Part shown: positions 54,186 through 63,983 of the stretch, in pieces
Position numbering within the stretch: position 1 is the first letter of the stretch
Layout: the number at the start of each line of letters is the position of its first letter
Assembly (NCBI GenBank): GCA_902810755.1
Contig: CADDYT010000009.1
Span: forward strand, 20,166-84,165
Direction of reading: 5' to 3'
DNA length: 64,000 nucleotides
DNA from: Chloroflexota bacterium
Lineage (GTDB): Bacteria; Chloroflexota; Ktedonobacteria; Ktedonobacterales; Ktedonobacteraceae
The notes under the pieces: generated by a model
Told to the model about the DNA's origin: nothing
The model's input: only the letters and a program-made list of their open reading frames with translations
The model's database searches: none
Made by a program: the position numbers and the translations under genes

Positions 54186-54305
54186 CAGGGTACCCGCAAG
54201 GGGTACCCCTACTATATACGATGCGCTCGCAAAGCGGGCCAACGGGAGCGATGGCGGGTGGAGAACGAGGCGTATATAGTAGGGCCACCCCTTGCGGGTG
54301 GCCTG
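54186..54305. repeat. Dispersed palindromic repeat, copy 4
   Basis: A 120-bp element. The left arm (CAGGGTACCCGCAAGGGG through CTACTATATACG) and the right arm (CGTATATAGTAGGG through CTTGCGGGTGGCCTG) are near-complementary around a 50-base centre. A forward half-unit (TGAAATGAACGCCTCTGGGG...) follows at about 54342-54382. The spacer 53998-54449 holds no gene. Confidence 0.85.
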
Positions 54306-54449
54306 CGCGGCGGCTGGCCTGCGCGGCTGGCCTGCGGCGGCCTGAAATGAACGCCTCTGGGGCCACCCCTGGCGGCTGGCCTGCGGCGGCGGAGTGGAGA
54401 AGCAGGGCAGGAGCGCATTCATAGACTGGAAAGGACTGAGAGCGGAAGG

Positions 54450-56597
54450 ATGACGGCTATGATTATCGAGCATGATGCGGAAACCATGAATCGCGCGCCC
54501 ACCAATGCCTGGAATCTCTATGTTGGCCCGGAAATTTGCCAGAACCTGCGTGAGGGCTTCGATCATGAGTGGCTGGTGACGAACGGGCTGGGCGGCTATG
54601 GAGCCGGGGCCATTAACGGGGCAACGACGCGCAGCTATCATGGCCTGCTCGTGGCCGCGCTACAACCGCCGGTCGAGCGCACTGTGCTGGTGACCAAAAT
54701 CGACGAGGAAGTGACGCTGCCGGATGGACAAACTCGCAAACTGGGCGTCAATAAGTATAAAGATGGCACCGTCGACCCGCAGGGGTACCAGTATCTCGAA
54801 CGGGTCGGCCTTGAAGGCGATATCCCCTATTTCATCTATCGCCTCTCTGAGACGCTCACGCTGGAGAAACGCATCTGGATGGAGTACGGACAGAACACTA
54901 CCTATGTGCAGTATATGCTGCAAGGCTCGCTGGACGAGGAGAGCGAAAAAAATACGCAGCCGCTGACGCTCAATCTCCTGCCCTTCTGTCTCTCACGCGA
55001 CTATCACGCCACAACGCAGGGAGCGCAGGACTGGCGTTTCCTGATCGATCACGAGGGCAGTCGCTATCGAATGCGCGCCTACGAGGGGGCGCCGCTGATC
55101 TACATTATCGCCGGGCCGACTGCCACCTTCACCCCTACCGGCTACTGGTACTGGCATGTCTTCCACGTGCGCGATAGCGAGCGCGGGCTGCCCGACACGG
55201 AAGATGTCTACCAGCCCGGCATTTTCCACATCCAGATAGCGCCGGGCCAGCGCGTCACGCTGGTCTTGAGCGCGCAAGGCGATCTTGCCGCCGAGTTTGG
55301 CGGGCCGCAGCACGAGGAGCTGGTGGCGCAGGCCCTCTTACGCCACCATCTGCGTATCAAACAACTGTTGACCGCAGCAGCACCCACAATCAGCAAGCTG
55401 CCCTTGCACGATCCGGTGCAGGCGCGACTGGTCGTCGCCGCCGACGAGTTCATCGTCGCGCGGCCAGACTACGCCAATGGCAATGAGGGCAAGCAGGCGC
55501 TGCGCCTCTCGCCCGACCGCAAGACGATCATCGCCGGCTATCCCTGGTTCACCGACTGGGGACGCGACAGCATGATCTCCCTGCCCGGCCTGATGCTCTC
55601 CACGGGCCGCTACAGCGAGGCGCGCGGCCTGCTCAAAGCTTTCGCCTCTTTCACCCACGATGGCCTGATCCCTAATCGTTTCCCCGATGGCGGCGCGCCG
55701 CCCGAATACAACGCTACCGATGCCACGCTCTGGATGTTCCACGCCATCCACAGCTACCTCTCGGCAACAGGCGACTGGACGCTGTTGAAAGAACTCTTCC
55801 CCGTGCTATCCAACATCATTCAGTGGCATGTTAAGGGAACAGATTATGGTATCGGCGTTGATCCTGCCGATGGGCTGCTACGAGCGGGCGCGCCGGGGGT
55901 GCAGCTGACATGGATGGACGCGAAGGTGGATGAGCGCGTGGTGACGCCGCGCCGGGGCAAGCCGGTCGAGGTCAACGCGCTCTGGTACTGTGCGCTGACA
56001 TATATGGAATCCTGGGCGGTGCATCTTTCGACCGACGCGACACAGTACAGTCAGTTGCGTTCTCAGGTCAGCCAGAACTTCGCCGCCCGTTTCTGGTACG
56101 AGGCCGGGGGCTATCTCTACGATGTCGTGGATGTGGATGGAGTCGCGGGCCAGAACGATACATCGCTGCGTCCCAACCAGCTCTTCGCGGCCTCGCTGAC
56201 GCACAACCTGCTTTCTGAAGAGCAGACGCGCAGCATGTTCCGGCAAGTGACTGCACACCTGCTGACGCCGATGGGGCTACGCAGCCTGAGTCCCACCGAT
56301 CCCGAATACCACAACCATTTCAACGGGGATCGCGTCCAGCGCGACAGCGCCTACCATCAAGGTACGGTCTGGCCCTGGCTCATCGGCCCATATATCGACG
56401 TTCATCTCTATTTGAACAACAATCGTGCCGCGCTGCTCCCCCTGCTGGAGCCGCTGATTCATCACCTGTGGGTGGCCTGTCTGGGAACGATCAGCGAGGT
56501 GGCGGAGCCGGAGCCGCCCTACACGCCCGGCGGCTGCTTCGCCCAGGCATGGAGCGTGGCGGAATTGCTGCGCTGCTGGCTGCTGACGGCGGAATAA
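54450..56597 (+). CDS. Glycogen debranching enzyme (amylo-alpha-1,6-glucosidase, GDE_C family)
   Basis: A 715-residue protein resembling the archaeal/bacterial GDE type. The N-terminal domain begins EWLVTNGLGGYGAGAINGATTRSYHGLLVAAL, and the C-terminal (alpha/alpha)6 domain includes YPWFTDWGRDSMISLPGL, NRFPDGGAPPEYNATDATLWMFHAI and a C-terminal PYTPGGCFAQAWSVAELLR. It would remove alpha-1,6-linked glucose stubs. The start is uncertain between 54450 and 54459. No other glycogen genes are adjacent. Confidence 0.9.
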   Translation: MTAMIIEHDAETMNRAPTNAWNLYVGPEICQNLREGFDHEWLVTNGLGGYGAGAINGATTRSYHGLLVAALQPPVERTVLVTKIDEEVTLPDGQTRKLGVNKYKDGTVDPQGYQYLERVGLEGDIPYFIYRLSETLTLEKRIWMEYGQNTTYVQYMLQGSLDEESEKNTQPLTLNLLPFCLSRDYHATTQGAQDWRFLIDHEGSRYRMRAYEGAPLIYIIAGPTATFTPTGYWYWHVFHVRDSERGLPDTEDVYQPGIFHIQIAPGQRVTLVLSAQGDLAAEFGGPQHEELVAQALLRHHLRIKQLLTAAAPTISKLPLHDPVQARLVVAADEFIVARPDYANGNEGKQALRLSPDRKTIIAGYPWFTDWGRDSMISLPGLMLSTGRYSEARGLLKAFASFTHDGLIPNRFPDGGAPPEYNATDATLWMFHAIHSYLSATGDWTLLKELFPVLSNIIQWHVKGTDYGIGVDPADGLLRAGAPGVQLTWMDAKVDERVVTPRRGKPVEVNALWYCALTYMESWAVHLSTDATQYSQLRSQVSQNFAARFWYEAGGYLYDVVDVDGVAGQNDTSLRPNQLFAASLTHNLLSEEQTRSMFRQVTAHLLTPMGLRSLSPTDPEYHNHFNGDRVQRDSAYHQGTVWPWLIGPYIDVHLYLNNNRAALLPLLEPLIHHLWVACLGTISEVAEPEPPYTPGGCFAQAWSVAELLRCWLLTAE

Positions 56598-56598
56598 C

Positions 56599-58602
56599 TC
56601 ACTGCATCTTCACGACAATCGCGCTCACGTTGCCCTCACCGCCCGCGATATTGGCGGCATCGACGAGGGTACGGGCCAGCTTTTGCGGGTCGTCGTGCTG
56701 GCCCTGCGCGAGCAGCTCTTGCAGTCGCTCGTCGCGCAGCATGTGCCAGAGGCCGTCGGAGCAGAGCAGGATAAGATCACCGGCTTTGACTTCCTGCTGG
56801 AAGAAGTCAACCTGCACAGGGGTGGACTGGCCGAGATAGCGATAGTGCAGGTTGCGTTTCGCGCTCTTATAGAGTTCGTCGGGCGTGAACAGCTGCGCCT
56901 CCACCAGATTGGCGGCCAGCGTGTGATCTTTCGTGATGAGCTGCAAACCCTGGCCGCCGCGATAGTGATAGACGCGGCAATCCCCAACATTCGCCACATA
57001 GAGGTGATATTTGTAGACGAGGGCCACCGCCAGCGTGCTTGCCATATCGATATCGTAATCGGTGTTGCAGTGGTAAATCACCTGGTTGGCGCGGCGCACG
57101 CACTCGCGCAGCCACTGCTCGATCAGCAGAGCATCCTGCGGGGCGCTGGCAGCAGCTTTTCGAGCGGACAGGTTTCCGGCGGCGCCTGATCTGAACGAGA
57201 GTTGGGACGAGCCAGGTGGCAGGGGCGTGGAGAGCTGCGGCGGTAGCATATCGGCCACCGTCTCGATGGCTAAACGGCTCGCCTCGTGTCCGCTGGCGGT
57301 CTTGCCGGTGCGACGCAGCCCATCGGCAACGGCAAAGAGGCCATAGGGGCGCGGCGGCGGCGCGAGATTGGCGCACAGTCCCTGCACTACCAGCAACATG
57401 TCCTCATTGATCTCCGAGACGTGCCGCCGACCCGGATCGCTGACGTAACCCACCTGGCAGCCCTCGGTTACGAGCGGCGCGGTATCGTTGAGTGGATGGC
57501 CGCAGCGACGGCAGAAGCGGGAGTTATTGCGGTTCTCCTGCCCGCAGGCGCTGCACGGGTTCTCAGGCACGATGAGCCGCACCATAATGCTGGCATTGTT
57601 CAGCGGCGCCTGTACTGCCTGCAACAGGGCCGGTAACGCCGCCGAAGTGATCGGCAGCGTCGGCATATCCGAAAGCGACGGCGTAGGCGGAACGGCGGGG
57701 AAAGCGGGACCGGTATTGAGCGCGCCATTGACGGCATCGGCGAAGGCGCGCGCCGAGGGGTAGCGTTTCGCCGGTTCTGTTTCCATCGCCCGCATGATGA
57801 CAGGATCAAGCGCGGCGGGCAGGGCCGGATTGATCTTGCTCGGCAGGGGAATCTCGCTGACGCGATAGCGCACCACCGCCTGAAAGGGCAGCAGGCCGGT
57901 AAACATCTGGTAGGCGACCACGCCCATCGAATAGATATCGCTGGCCGGTTCAGCGTTGCCTGCCTCCTGCTCCGGGGCGATATAATGTTCCGTGCCAACC
58001 GCCCAGCCGCGCTGCGTCAGCGCCGATTCTTTCTGCATGGCGCGGGCAATGCCAAAATCGGCCAGCACCAGCCGCCCGTCATCCTGATGAATGAGCAGGT
58101 TCGAGGGCTTGATGTCGCGGTGAACGATCTGGCGTGGGTGCGCGTGAACAGCGTCGATGGCCTCCGCAATATCGTTCAGGTAGAGCCGCGCCTGCTCCGT
58201 CGGTAGCGGACGCTCATTTTTCAACAGGGCTTTGAGCGTGCCGCCCGTCACCAGCGCCATCGCCAGATAGAGCAGCGTGCCATCCTGCCCGAAGTTCAGC
58301 ACCGGCACAATATTCTTATGTTTTAGCTCGTGGGCATAACGAGCCTCGCGGCGAAACCGTTCCTGCGCCGTCTGCACATCCACGTTATTGCTCAGCGTCG
58401 AGATCACCTTCAGCGCCACCTTCTGCATCTCGAAGGTGTCATCCGCCTGGTAGACCGCGCCCATGCCGCCCAGCCCCAGCAGGGCCTCAATGCGATAGCG
58501 GCCCGCCACCACCGCCCCTGGCAGCAAACACTCGCAATTCCCACACACCGCCCTCCCCACCGGATTATTCGCCCCACAGCGTGGATTCAGACAACGCGGC
58601 AT
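56599..58602 (-). CDS. Ser/Thr protein kinase fused to a PP2C-type phosphatase domain
   Basis: A 667-residue soluble fusion. Order: zinc ribbon (C4, C9, C20, C23), Hanks-type kinase (about 35-290), second zinc ribbon (C350, C353, C364, C367), PP2C-like domain (about 385-667). The kinase appears active: LGLGGMGAVYQA, K65, HRD (161-163), DFG (182-184), APE (209-211). In the PP2C part INED (398-401), GDCRVYHYR and LLCSDGLW are kept. However, the Arg normally three residues before NED is Ser396, the DGMGG loop reads DGLRRT, and the final metal Asp of the D-N-x-T motif is Gly657. Kinase and phosphatase in one chain suggest self-controlled signalling, but the phosphatase may be inactive. Confidence 0.92.
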   Translation of the reverse strand: MPRCLNPRCGANNPVGRAVCGNCECLLPGAVVAGRYRIEALLGLGGMGAVYQADDTFEMQKVALKVISTLSNNVDVQTAQERFRREARYAHELKHKNIVPVLNFGQDGTLLYLAMALVTGGTLKALLKNERPLPTEQARLYLNDIAEAIDAVHAHPRQIVHRDIKPSNLLIHQDDGRLVLADFGIARAMQKESALTQRGWAVGTEHYIAPEQEAGNAEPASDIYSMGVVAYQMFTGLLPFQAVVRYRVSEIPLPSKINPALPAALDPVIMRAMETEPAKRYPSARAFADAVNGALNTGPAFPAVPPTPSLSDMPTLPITSAALPALLQAVQAPLNNASIMVRLIVPENPCSACGQENRNNSRFCRRCGHPLNDTAPLVTEGCQVGYVSDPGRRHVSEINEDMLLVVQGLCANLAPPPRPYGLFAVADGLRRTGKTASGHEASRLAIETVADMLPPQLSTPLPPGSSQLSFRSGAAGNLSARKAAASAPQDALLIEQWLRECVRRANQVIYHCNTDYDIDMASTLAVALVYKYHLYVANVGDCRVYHYRGGQGLQLITKDHTLAANLVEAQLFTPDELYKSAKRNLHYRYLGQSTPVQVDFFQQEVKAGDLILLCSDGLWHMLRDERLQELLAQGQHDDPQKLARTLVDAANIAGGEGNVSAIVVKMQ

Positions 58603-58670
58603 AGTATCTCCCTTGCTTCGTCCAGACAGAGAACATGTTCAGAGATAGGCTCTATCAACCAGTCAACTTC

Positions 58671-58699
58671 ATTGTAGGGTGAGAGAGAGGACATGTCAA
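58671..58699 (-). promoter_or_regulatory. Promoter of the kinase-PP2C gene
   Basis: On the minus strand TTGACA (complement of 58694-58699) and TACAAT (complement of 58671-58676) are separated by exactly 17 bases, 69 bases before the start codon. Confidence 0.75.
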
Positions 58700-58818
58700 C
58701 ATGTGAGCTATCTCACAGTTTTTTCTCTCTTCGTGCGTTATACTCCCTCAAAGATACAATGGGAATATCCTGTTATGGATTTGAACAAACAAAACTGGTA
58801 AGCTCCCTCGCGGACGTA

Positions 58819-58900
58819 TCATGCCGGGTGAAGCAAAGCACCTGAGGCAAGCACGCGGAGCAAGTAGTTTCCACAGATGCTTCGCTTCACTCAGCATGAC
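58819..58900. repeat. TGTCAT hairpin repeat, copy 4
   Basis: TCATGCCGGGTGAAGCAAAGCA pairs imperfectly with TGCTTCGCTTCACTCAGCATGA around a 38-base centre. It lies in the 512-base spacer between the kinase and the STAND regulator (58603-59114), which otherwise holds only the kinase promoter. Confidence 0.65.
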
Positions 58901-59114
58901 ACATCTCGACCGGTTTGTAGTGGCATGCATGTCTGTGGCTGATGCTGTCCTATCGCCAGTTATCGGCTTCTCCACGCGCAAATTTACATAAGAAACAACG
59001 TTTAATTTACGGGTATGTATGACTTCTTCGGCACAAGGGCTTTCCGCGTTACATCAGTTGATCGGATGATCGGTTAGTGCATCCAGTCTGAACTTCCCGG
59101 AAGAAGGTGCGAGG

Positions 59115-61730
59115 ATGGCGGATCGTGCGAGACAACGCCTGCGTAGCTATCGCCTGCTCCACAGGTCTCACAACCTCCCGGCGCAACTCAACTCGCTGGT
59201 GGGCAGGGAACAGGAGGTCGCGTCGGCGGTGACACTGCTGCGACGCGCAGAAATACGTCTCCTGACCATTACAGGGACAGGGGGCATCGGCAAGACGCGC
59301 CTGGGCTTGCAGGTCGCGACGGATTTGCTCAACGATTTTGCCGATGGGGCCTGCTTTGTCTCGCTTGCCTCCGTCAGTGACCCTGCTCTGGTTGTACCGG
59401 CTATTGCGCAGACGCTTGGGCTGCGCGAGGCTGGCGATCAATCTCTTCTTGCCCACCTCAAAGTCTACCTGCATGAACAGCACTTGCTGCTCTTCCTCGA
59501 TAATTTTGAGCAGGTGATGGAGGCAGTGCCGATACTCACAGCATTGCTCGAAGCCTGCCCTTTTCTCAAGTGCCTGGTCACCAGTCGCGAGGTGCTGCGG
59601 TTGCGCGGCGAGCAAGAGCTGCTCCTGCGCCCTCTGACGCTTCCTGATCTCAAACATCTCCCGGAAAACGAGGCCCTGTGCGAATTCGCGGCGGTTGATC
59701 TCTTTATCCAGCGCGTGCAGTCCGTCAGGCCGGATTTTCAGATGACGCAGGCCAACGCGCCTACCATTGCCGCCATCTGCGTTTGCCTGGATGGCCTCCC
59801 TCTGGCCCTCGAACTGGCGGCTACCCGCGTGAAATTGCTCTCGCCACAGGCTCTGCTGGCCCGCTTAGAGCATCGATTACAGGTACTGACACAGGGAGCG
59901 CGAGATGTGCATAAGCGACATCAAACGCTGCGCGATACCATTCAATGGAGCTATGATCTGTTGCAGCCGCAGGAGCAGCGCCTCTTCCGGCGGCTGGCCG
60001 TCTTTTGCGGCGGCTACACGCTCGAAGCTGCTGAGGCCGTCGCCAACGCTTTTGAAGATACAGTGCCGCCAATCTTCGACGGAATCAACTCACTGCTCGA
60101 CAAGAGTCTGCTACTCCCGGCTGAGCAGGTAGGCGGGGGAGACGAAGAGCCGCGCTTTCTCATGCTGGAGACGATTCGCGAGTATGGCCTGGAAGTGCTG
60201 GCCGAAAGCGGGGAACTGGAGACGACGCGGCAGGCCCATGCCGCCTGCTACCTGCGGCTGGCGGAGCAGGCCGAACCCGAACTGCTCGGCCCCTTGCAGG
60301 GAACATGGCTAGCACGCCTGGAACGCGAGTATGATAACCTGCGCGCGGCCTGCTCCTGGCTGTTGGAACAGGAAGAAATACACCACAAAGAAATGGCCCT
60401 GCGCCTGGCAACGGCATTGCACCGCTTCTGGCTGATTCGCGGCCACTATAGCGAAGGGCGCGCTCTTCTGGAACACGCTCTGACGAAAAGTGAGGAGATA
60501 GCAGGAACGCTGCGTGCGAAGGCACTGGTAACGGCTGCCACGCTGGCCAACATTCAGGGCGATAGCGACCGTGCTGAGGAACTGGCCCGCAAGAGTCTCG
60601 CACTGTGTCGGCAAACAGCAGAGGCCAGGGGTATTGCCAACGCGCTCTACCTGCTGGGACAGGTCTGCTGGCTGCGGGGAAACTTTTCTGCAGCGCGTTC
60701 GCATCTGGAAGAGGCGCTGGCAATTTTCAGGCAGACAGGCGATGAAGCCAGCGCCGCCTACACACTCTACAGCCTGGCCGGGCTTGTCACCATTCAGGGC
60801 GCGTATGTCAGGGCGCCGGTGCTGTTTGAAGAATGCCTTGCCCTCTTCACAAACATGGGCAATAAGAGGGGTATGGCCCTTTCCCATCTCCAACTGGCGG
60901 AGGCGCTCTTCGTTTCTCAAAGTGATCCAGAAAAGATTCGTTCCCGGCTTGAGCAAGGGCTGATTCTGTGTCGAGAGGTGGGCGACAGGGATTGCATTGC
61001 CTGCTACTACTCGCTCTCAGGCCAGCTAGACCTCAGCCAGGGCGTTCTGCGGGGCGCGCAGGCACAGCTAGAGGAGAGCCTCGCGCTCTACCGCGAACTG
61101 GGAGACCGGCAGCGCATCGCCCAGACACTTATGGCGCTGGCAAAAGCCGTCGCCATACAGGGTGACTATACGAAAGCGCGCGCCCTTTACGAGGAGAGCC
61201 TGGCATTAAGTATTGGCCACAGGCTGAACATCGCTTCCGGCCTGGAGGGATTGGCAGGCGTGGTGGCAGCACAGGGGGAGCCGCTATGGGCTGCACGGCT
61301 CTGGGGCGCAGCCGAGAAGCTGCGCGAGAGTATGGGCGTTCCTATCCCGGCCAGCAGCCGTACCGGCTACGAACATTCGGTCAGCGCGGCACGCACGCAA
61401 CTGGACGAAGAGGCTTTTGCGAGCGCGTGGGCGCAAGGACGCGGTATCTCCCCGGAGCAGGCCATCGCGGCGCGCGAGGTTGAGCCTGCTCCGGCCATCC
61501 CTTTGCAGCCACCAACACGAACGCATCTCCCCTACCCGAACGACCTGACGGCGCGTGAGGTGGAAGTGATCCGCCTTGTCGCGCAGGGTCTCACCAACGC
61601 GCAGATCGCCGAACAACTCGTCCTCAGCCCACACACCGTCCACAGCCATGTGCGTTCGATCCTGAGCAAGCTTGGCGTCTCCACACGCGGGGCTATCATC
61701 CGCTATGCCGTGGAACACCAGCTTACTTGA
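59115..61730 (+). CDS. STAND-type ATPase transcriptional regulator with LuxR HTH
   Basis: An 871-residue regulator. It has an N-terminal NB-ARC-like NTPase (Walker A TGTGGIGKTRL, Walker B LLLFLDNFEQV, sensor LVTSREVL, GLPLALELAATR), a long region of TPR-like helical repeats (about residues 400-720) and a C-terminal LuxR HTH (LTAREVEVIRLVAQGLTNAQIAEQLVLSPHTVHSHVRSILSKLGV). Such proteins switch on ligand binding, often of a protein or small molecule, and then bind DNA. The ligand is not known. Divergent from the kinase-PP2C gene. Confidence 0.92.
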   Translation: MADRARQRLRSYRLLHRSHNLPAQLNSLVGREQEVASAVTLLRRAEIRLLTITGTGGIGKTRLGLQVATDLLNDFADGACFVSLASVSDPALVVPAIAQTLGLREAGDQSLLAHLKVYLHEQHLLLFLDNFEQVMEAVPILTALLEACPFLKCLVTSREVLRLRGEQELLLRPLTLPDLKHLPENEALCEFAAVDLFIQRVQSVRPDFQMTQANAPTIAAICVCLDGLPLALELAATRVKLLSPQALLARLEHRLQVLTQGARDVHKRHQTLRDTIQWSYDLLQPQEQRLFRRLAVFCGGYTLEAAEAVANAFEDTVPPIFDGINSLLDKSLLLPAEQVGGGDEEPRFLMLETIREYGLEVLAESGELETTRQAHAACYLRLAEQAEPELLGPLQGTWLARLEREYDNLRAACSWLLEQEEIHHKEMALRLATALHRFWLIRGHYSEGRALLEHALTKSEEIAGTLRAKALVTAATLANIQGDSDRAEELARKSLALCRQTAEARGIANALYLLGQVCWLRGNFSAARSHLEEALAIFRQTGDEASAAYTLYSLAGLVTIQGAYVRAPVLFEECLALFTNMGNKRGMALSHLQLAEALFVSQSDPEKIRSRLEQGLILCREVGDRDCIACYYSLSGQLDLSQGVLRGAQAQLEESLALYRELGDRQRIAQTLMALAKAVAIQGDYTKARALYEESLALSIGHRLNIASGLEGLAGVVAAQGEPLWAARLWGAAEKLRESMGVPIPASSRTGYEHSVSAARTQLDEEAFASAWAQGRGISPEQAIAAREVEPAPAIPLQPPTRTHLPYPNDLTAREVEVIRLVAQGLTNAQIAEQLVLSPHTVHSHVRSILSKLGVSTRGAIIRYAVEHQLT

Positions 61731-61944
61731 AGCAGAGTTATCACCTGTACAGGCGATCTGGTCGTCACAAAGCAAGCTTTAGAGCAAGCATAAATTACCC
61801 CGTTCAGGCGATGTAATATTGTCTGCCGGTAAGTAGACTTTGAGCAGAAGTACCTGGCGGGAAAACGAAAAGAAAGCGCATTAGCCTTTACAATGGCTCT
61901 GCCAGGAGCAAATTACGCTCATACCGACATGGAAGGAGACGGTT

Positions 61945-62451
61945 ATGTCAAGCGTACTGTGCAATTACGATATAAGGGAAGTGGAAACCATTCAACAAGA
62001 CCTCCAGGATGCACTGGCGCAGAAGCCAAGAAATCAACCTCTTATTGATGAGCTTGAGAAGAAACTGGATGCAGCCAGTAAGCAGTTGGAAGAATGCCGG
62101 GCCTCGGCTGTGATCGTCAATCTCGCCTCCGGGTCCTGGAGCATAATCGGCAATGGCTTCCCGGCAACACTCGTTATCCGCTTTGTAGATAGCAGAGGGA
62201 TCGTGCATGGTTGGATGGAGGATAGCAACGGGCAACTTCCGCTTCAACAGGCTACATGGAATGATCCCAATGGACAGATCAACTTTACACGCACCCTGCC
62301 CGATGGAGAAATCCAGACCTTTTCAGGCTACCTGTTTGATAATCCGACAGGTAGCACGCCCAATACGATGGCCGGAACCTTTAGCGGAGATCGTTTTGAA
62401 GGTCGGCCCACCTTTGGCTGGTACGCTTTCCTCCCTGTCGGTCTGTCTTGA
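61945..62451 (+). CDS. Hypothetical protein
   Basis: A 168-residue soluble protein. The first 55 residues form a helical coiled-coil segment (EVETIQQDLQDALAQKP...LEKKLDAASKQLEECRA). The rest is beta-rich with Gly turns (GSWSIIGNGFPATLVIRFVDSRG, GTFSGDRFEGRPTFGWYAF), like a small lipocalin-style barrel. No signal peptide. I do not recognise the family. ATG after AAGGAGA. Confidence 0.65.
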   Translation: MSSVLCNYDIREVETIQQDLQDALAQKPRNQPLIDELEKKLDAASKQLEECRASAVIVNLASGSWSIIGNGFPATLVIRFVDSRGIVHGWMEDSNGQLPLQQATWNDPNGQINFTRTLPDGEIQTFSGYLFDNPTGSTPNTMAGTFSGDRFEGRPTFGWYAFLPVGLS

Positions 62452-62458
62452 TAGTATT

Positions 62459-62548
62459 GATACCGTTGGCAAACTCCTTTTCTGAGCCGCAATGAGGCCC
62501 TCTTTCGCACTTGCAGGAAGCGGAGGAAAAGGAGGAGCCAACGGTATC
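62459..62548. terminator. Long stem-loop after the hypothetical gene
   Basis: GATACCGTTGGC and CTCCTTTTC (62459-62482) pair with GAAAAGGAG and GCCAACGGTATC (62526-62548), with a small internal loop and a 43-base apical region. No U-run follows, so its role as a terminator is inferred from position. Confidence 0.55.
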
Positions 62549-62631
62549 CAAACTGCGCAAAGCTAAAGGTGATTTGAGAGCAAGCATCTCTACCCATGCT
62601 TTAAGGAACCCTTGCAAAAGGAGGAACCTGT

Positions 62632-63879
62632 ATGCATACTCCTGCTATGTCTCGTGCCGCACACACATTGACGTTTGTTTTGATAGGCTGTCTCGTCTTC
62701 CTGTTCGCCGCTGTTCTGCCAGCATCGCAGGCAAACGCCAGCGTGCCGACGCCTGCGCCGCGATCAGCCATCTCAACGAATTGTCCCGCTTCAGGCACTG
62801 CCAATGCTGCCGTTATGCCCTCGCTGACACTCGGCACGCACCCGAACATTGTCTACATCGTCAATCAGCAGGGAACGACATCCCTCGCCACTTTGAAACG
62901 CTATGATGTGGTGACCGGCTCTAAAGTTGCGGTTGTCAATCTCAGCAATACCTACATCTCTGACGCCCAGGTTTCTGCAGATGGGCAGTGGCTGATGTTC
63001 GTCGCGCAGCCAGCAGGAGCGACGCAGAACAAATTGCAACTGGTACGCATGGACGGAAAGTACCTGCAAACGCTTTACTGTGGCGCGCCTGGAGAGGTGC
63101 AGTGGTCCACCGATCAGAAGCTTGCCGTGTTTTCGGACTCCAATCACATCTACCTGTTGACTCTGGCAACCGGCAGTCTGCAAGTGGAAGTTTCGTTTTC
63201 GGGCGGCCTCACCCTGCACCCGCGCACCTGGCTGGATACCACCCGCGCCTACCTGGCGAAAGAGCTGCCCGATGGCCCGCCTGAGACGCTGGTCGTTCTC
63301 GATACCAGCAAAGGCCCCAACCAGAATCCGAACAATCTTCAGGTCGCTTTCGATGCGACTCCGTCTACGCCGTTCTGCTGGGATTTCGACAGCAGCTTTG
63401 ATGGCAAGAGCCTGTTCACCAGCCAGTGTACCGCGAAGTTCAATAATGGCCCCGGCGCCACTCCCTGCTGCGGCCCCGGCGTCATTGTGAGCCATCCACC
63501 CACCGGCGGCGATTCATATACCTACGTTTACGTCAACCAGAATCAGGCGTTCACCAGCCTGCGCGCCGTCACCACCAGCACGCTGCTCTTCACCGTTGGC
63601 AACACATCGAGCAATACCAGCCAGAACGGCGTCTGGCGCGTGGGAACAGACGGCTCTAATCCGCTGCATCTGACCCCGTCAGGCCAGTTCAATCAGTTCA
63701 CGCAGTTCCCCTGGTCAAACATCTCGCGTGATGGCACGAAGTACGCGCTGCAAATCGTCACCGGCACTACCACCAGCACCTACACGCTGGAATACGGCTC
63801 GCTCAGTGGCGGCTCGCCCACCGTCTTCGCCTCCATCACCGGTACGCAACTGGCAACCGTTGGCTGGACAACCATGTAA
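62632..63879 (+). CDS. Secreted beta-propeller-like protein
   Basis: A 415-residue exported protein. It has a signal peptide (hydrophobic LTFVLIGCLVFLFAAVLPAS, cleavage near ANA-SV) and several repeating blade-like segments of the TolB/WD40 type (DAQVSADGQWLMFVAQPAG, EVQWSTDQKLAVFSDSNHIYLL, NISRDGTKYALQIVTG). No catalytic motif is visible. It may bind cell-wall or extracellular targets. The start is an ATG after AAAGGAGG. Confidence 0.75.
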   Translation: MHTPAMSRAAHTLTFVLIGCLVFLFAAVLPASQANASVPTPAPRSAISTNCPASGTANAAVMPSLTLGTHPNIVYIVNQQGTTSLATLKRYDVVTGSKVAVVNLSNTYISDAQVSADGQWLMFVAQPAGATQNKLQLVRMDGKYLQTLYCGAPGEVQWSTDQKLAVFSDSNHIYLLTLATGSLQVEVSFSGGLTLHPRTWLDTTRAYLAKELPDGPPETLVVLDTSKGPNQNPNNLQVAFDATPSTPFCWDFDSSFDGKSLFTSQCTAKFNNGPGATPCCGPGVIVSHPPTGGDSYTYVYVNQNQAFTSLRAVTTSTLLFTVGNTSSNTSQNGVWRVGTDGSNPLHLTPSGQFNQFTQFPWSNISRDGTKYALQIVTGTTTSTYTLEYGSLSGGSPTVFASITGTQLATVGWTTM

Positions 63880-63901
63880 ATACGATTTTCTTTCGCATAC
63901 A

Positions 63902-63928
63902 GCCGGTACCCCTCAGCAGGGTACCGGC
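63902..63928 (+). terminator. 10-bp hairpin after the beta-propeller gene
   Basis: GCCGGTACCC (63902-63911) pairs perfectly with GGGTACCGGC (63919-63928) around a 7-base loop, 22 bases past the stop codon. The arms resemble the end hairpins of the dispersed repeat family. Confidence 0.6.
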
Positions 63929-63952
63929 ACATCATTGAAAACGGACTCGGAC

Positions 63953-63983
63953 GTGTCATGCTTCGCTTCATTCAGCATGATAC
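63953..63983. repeat. TGTCAT hairpin repeat, copy 5
   Basis: GTGTCATGCT pairs with AGCATGATAC around a CTTCGCTTCATTC-type loop, matching the other copies of this family. Confidence 0.6.
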
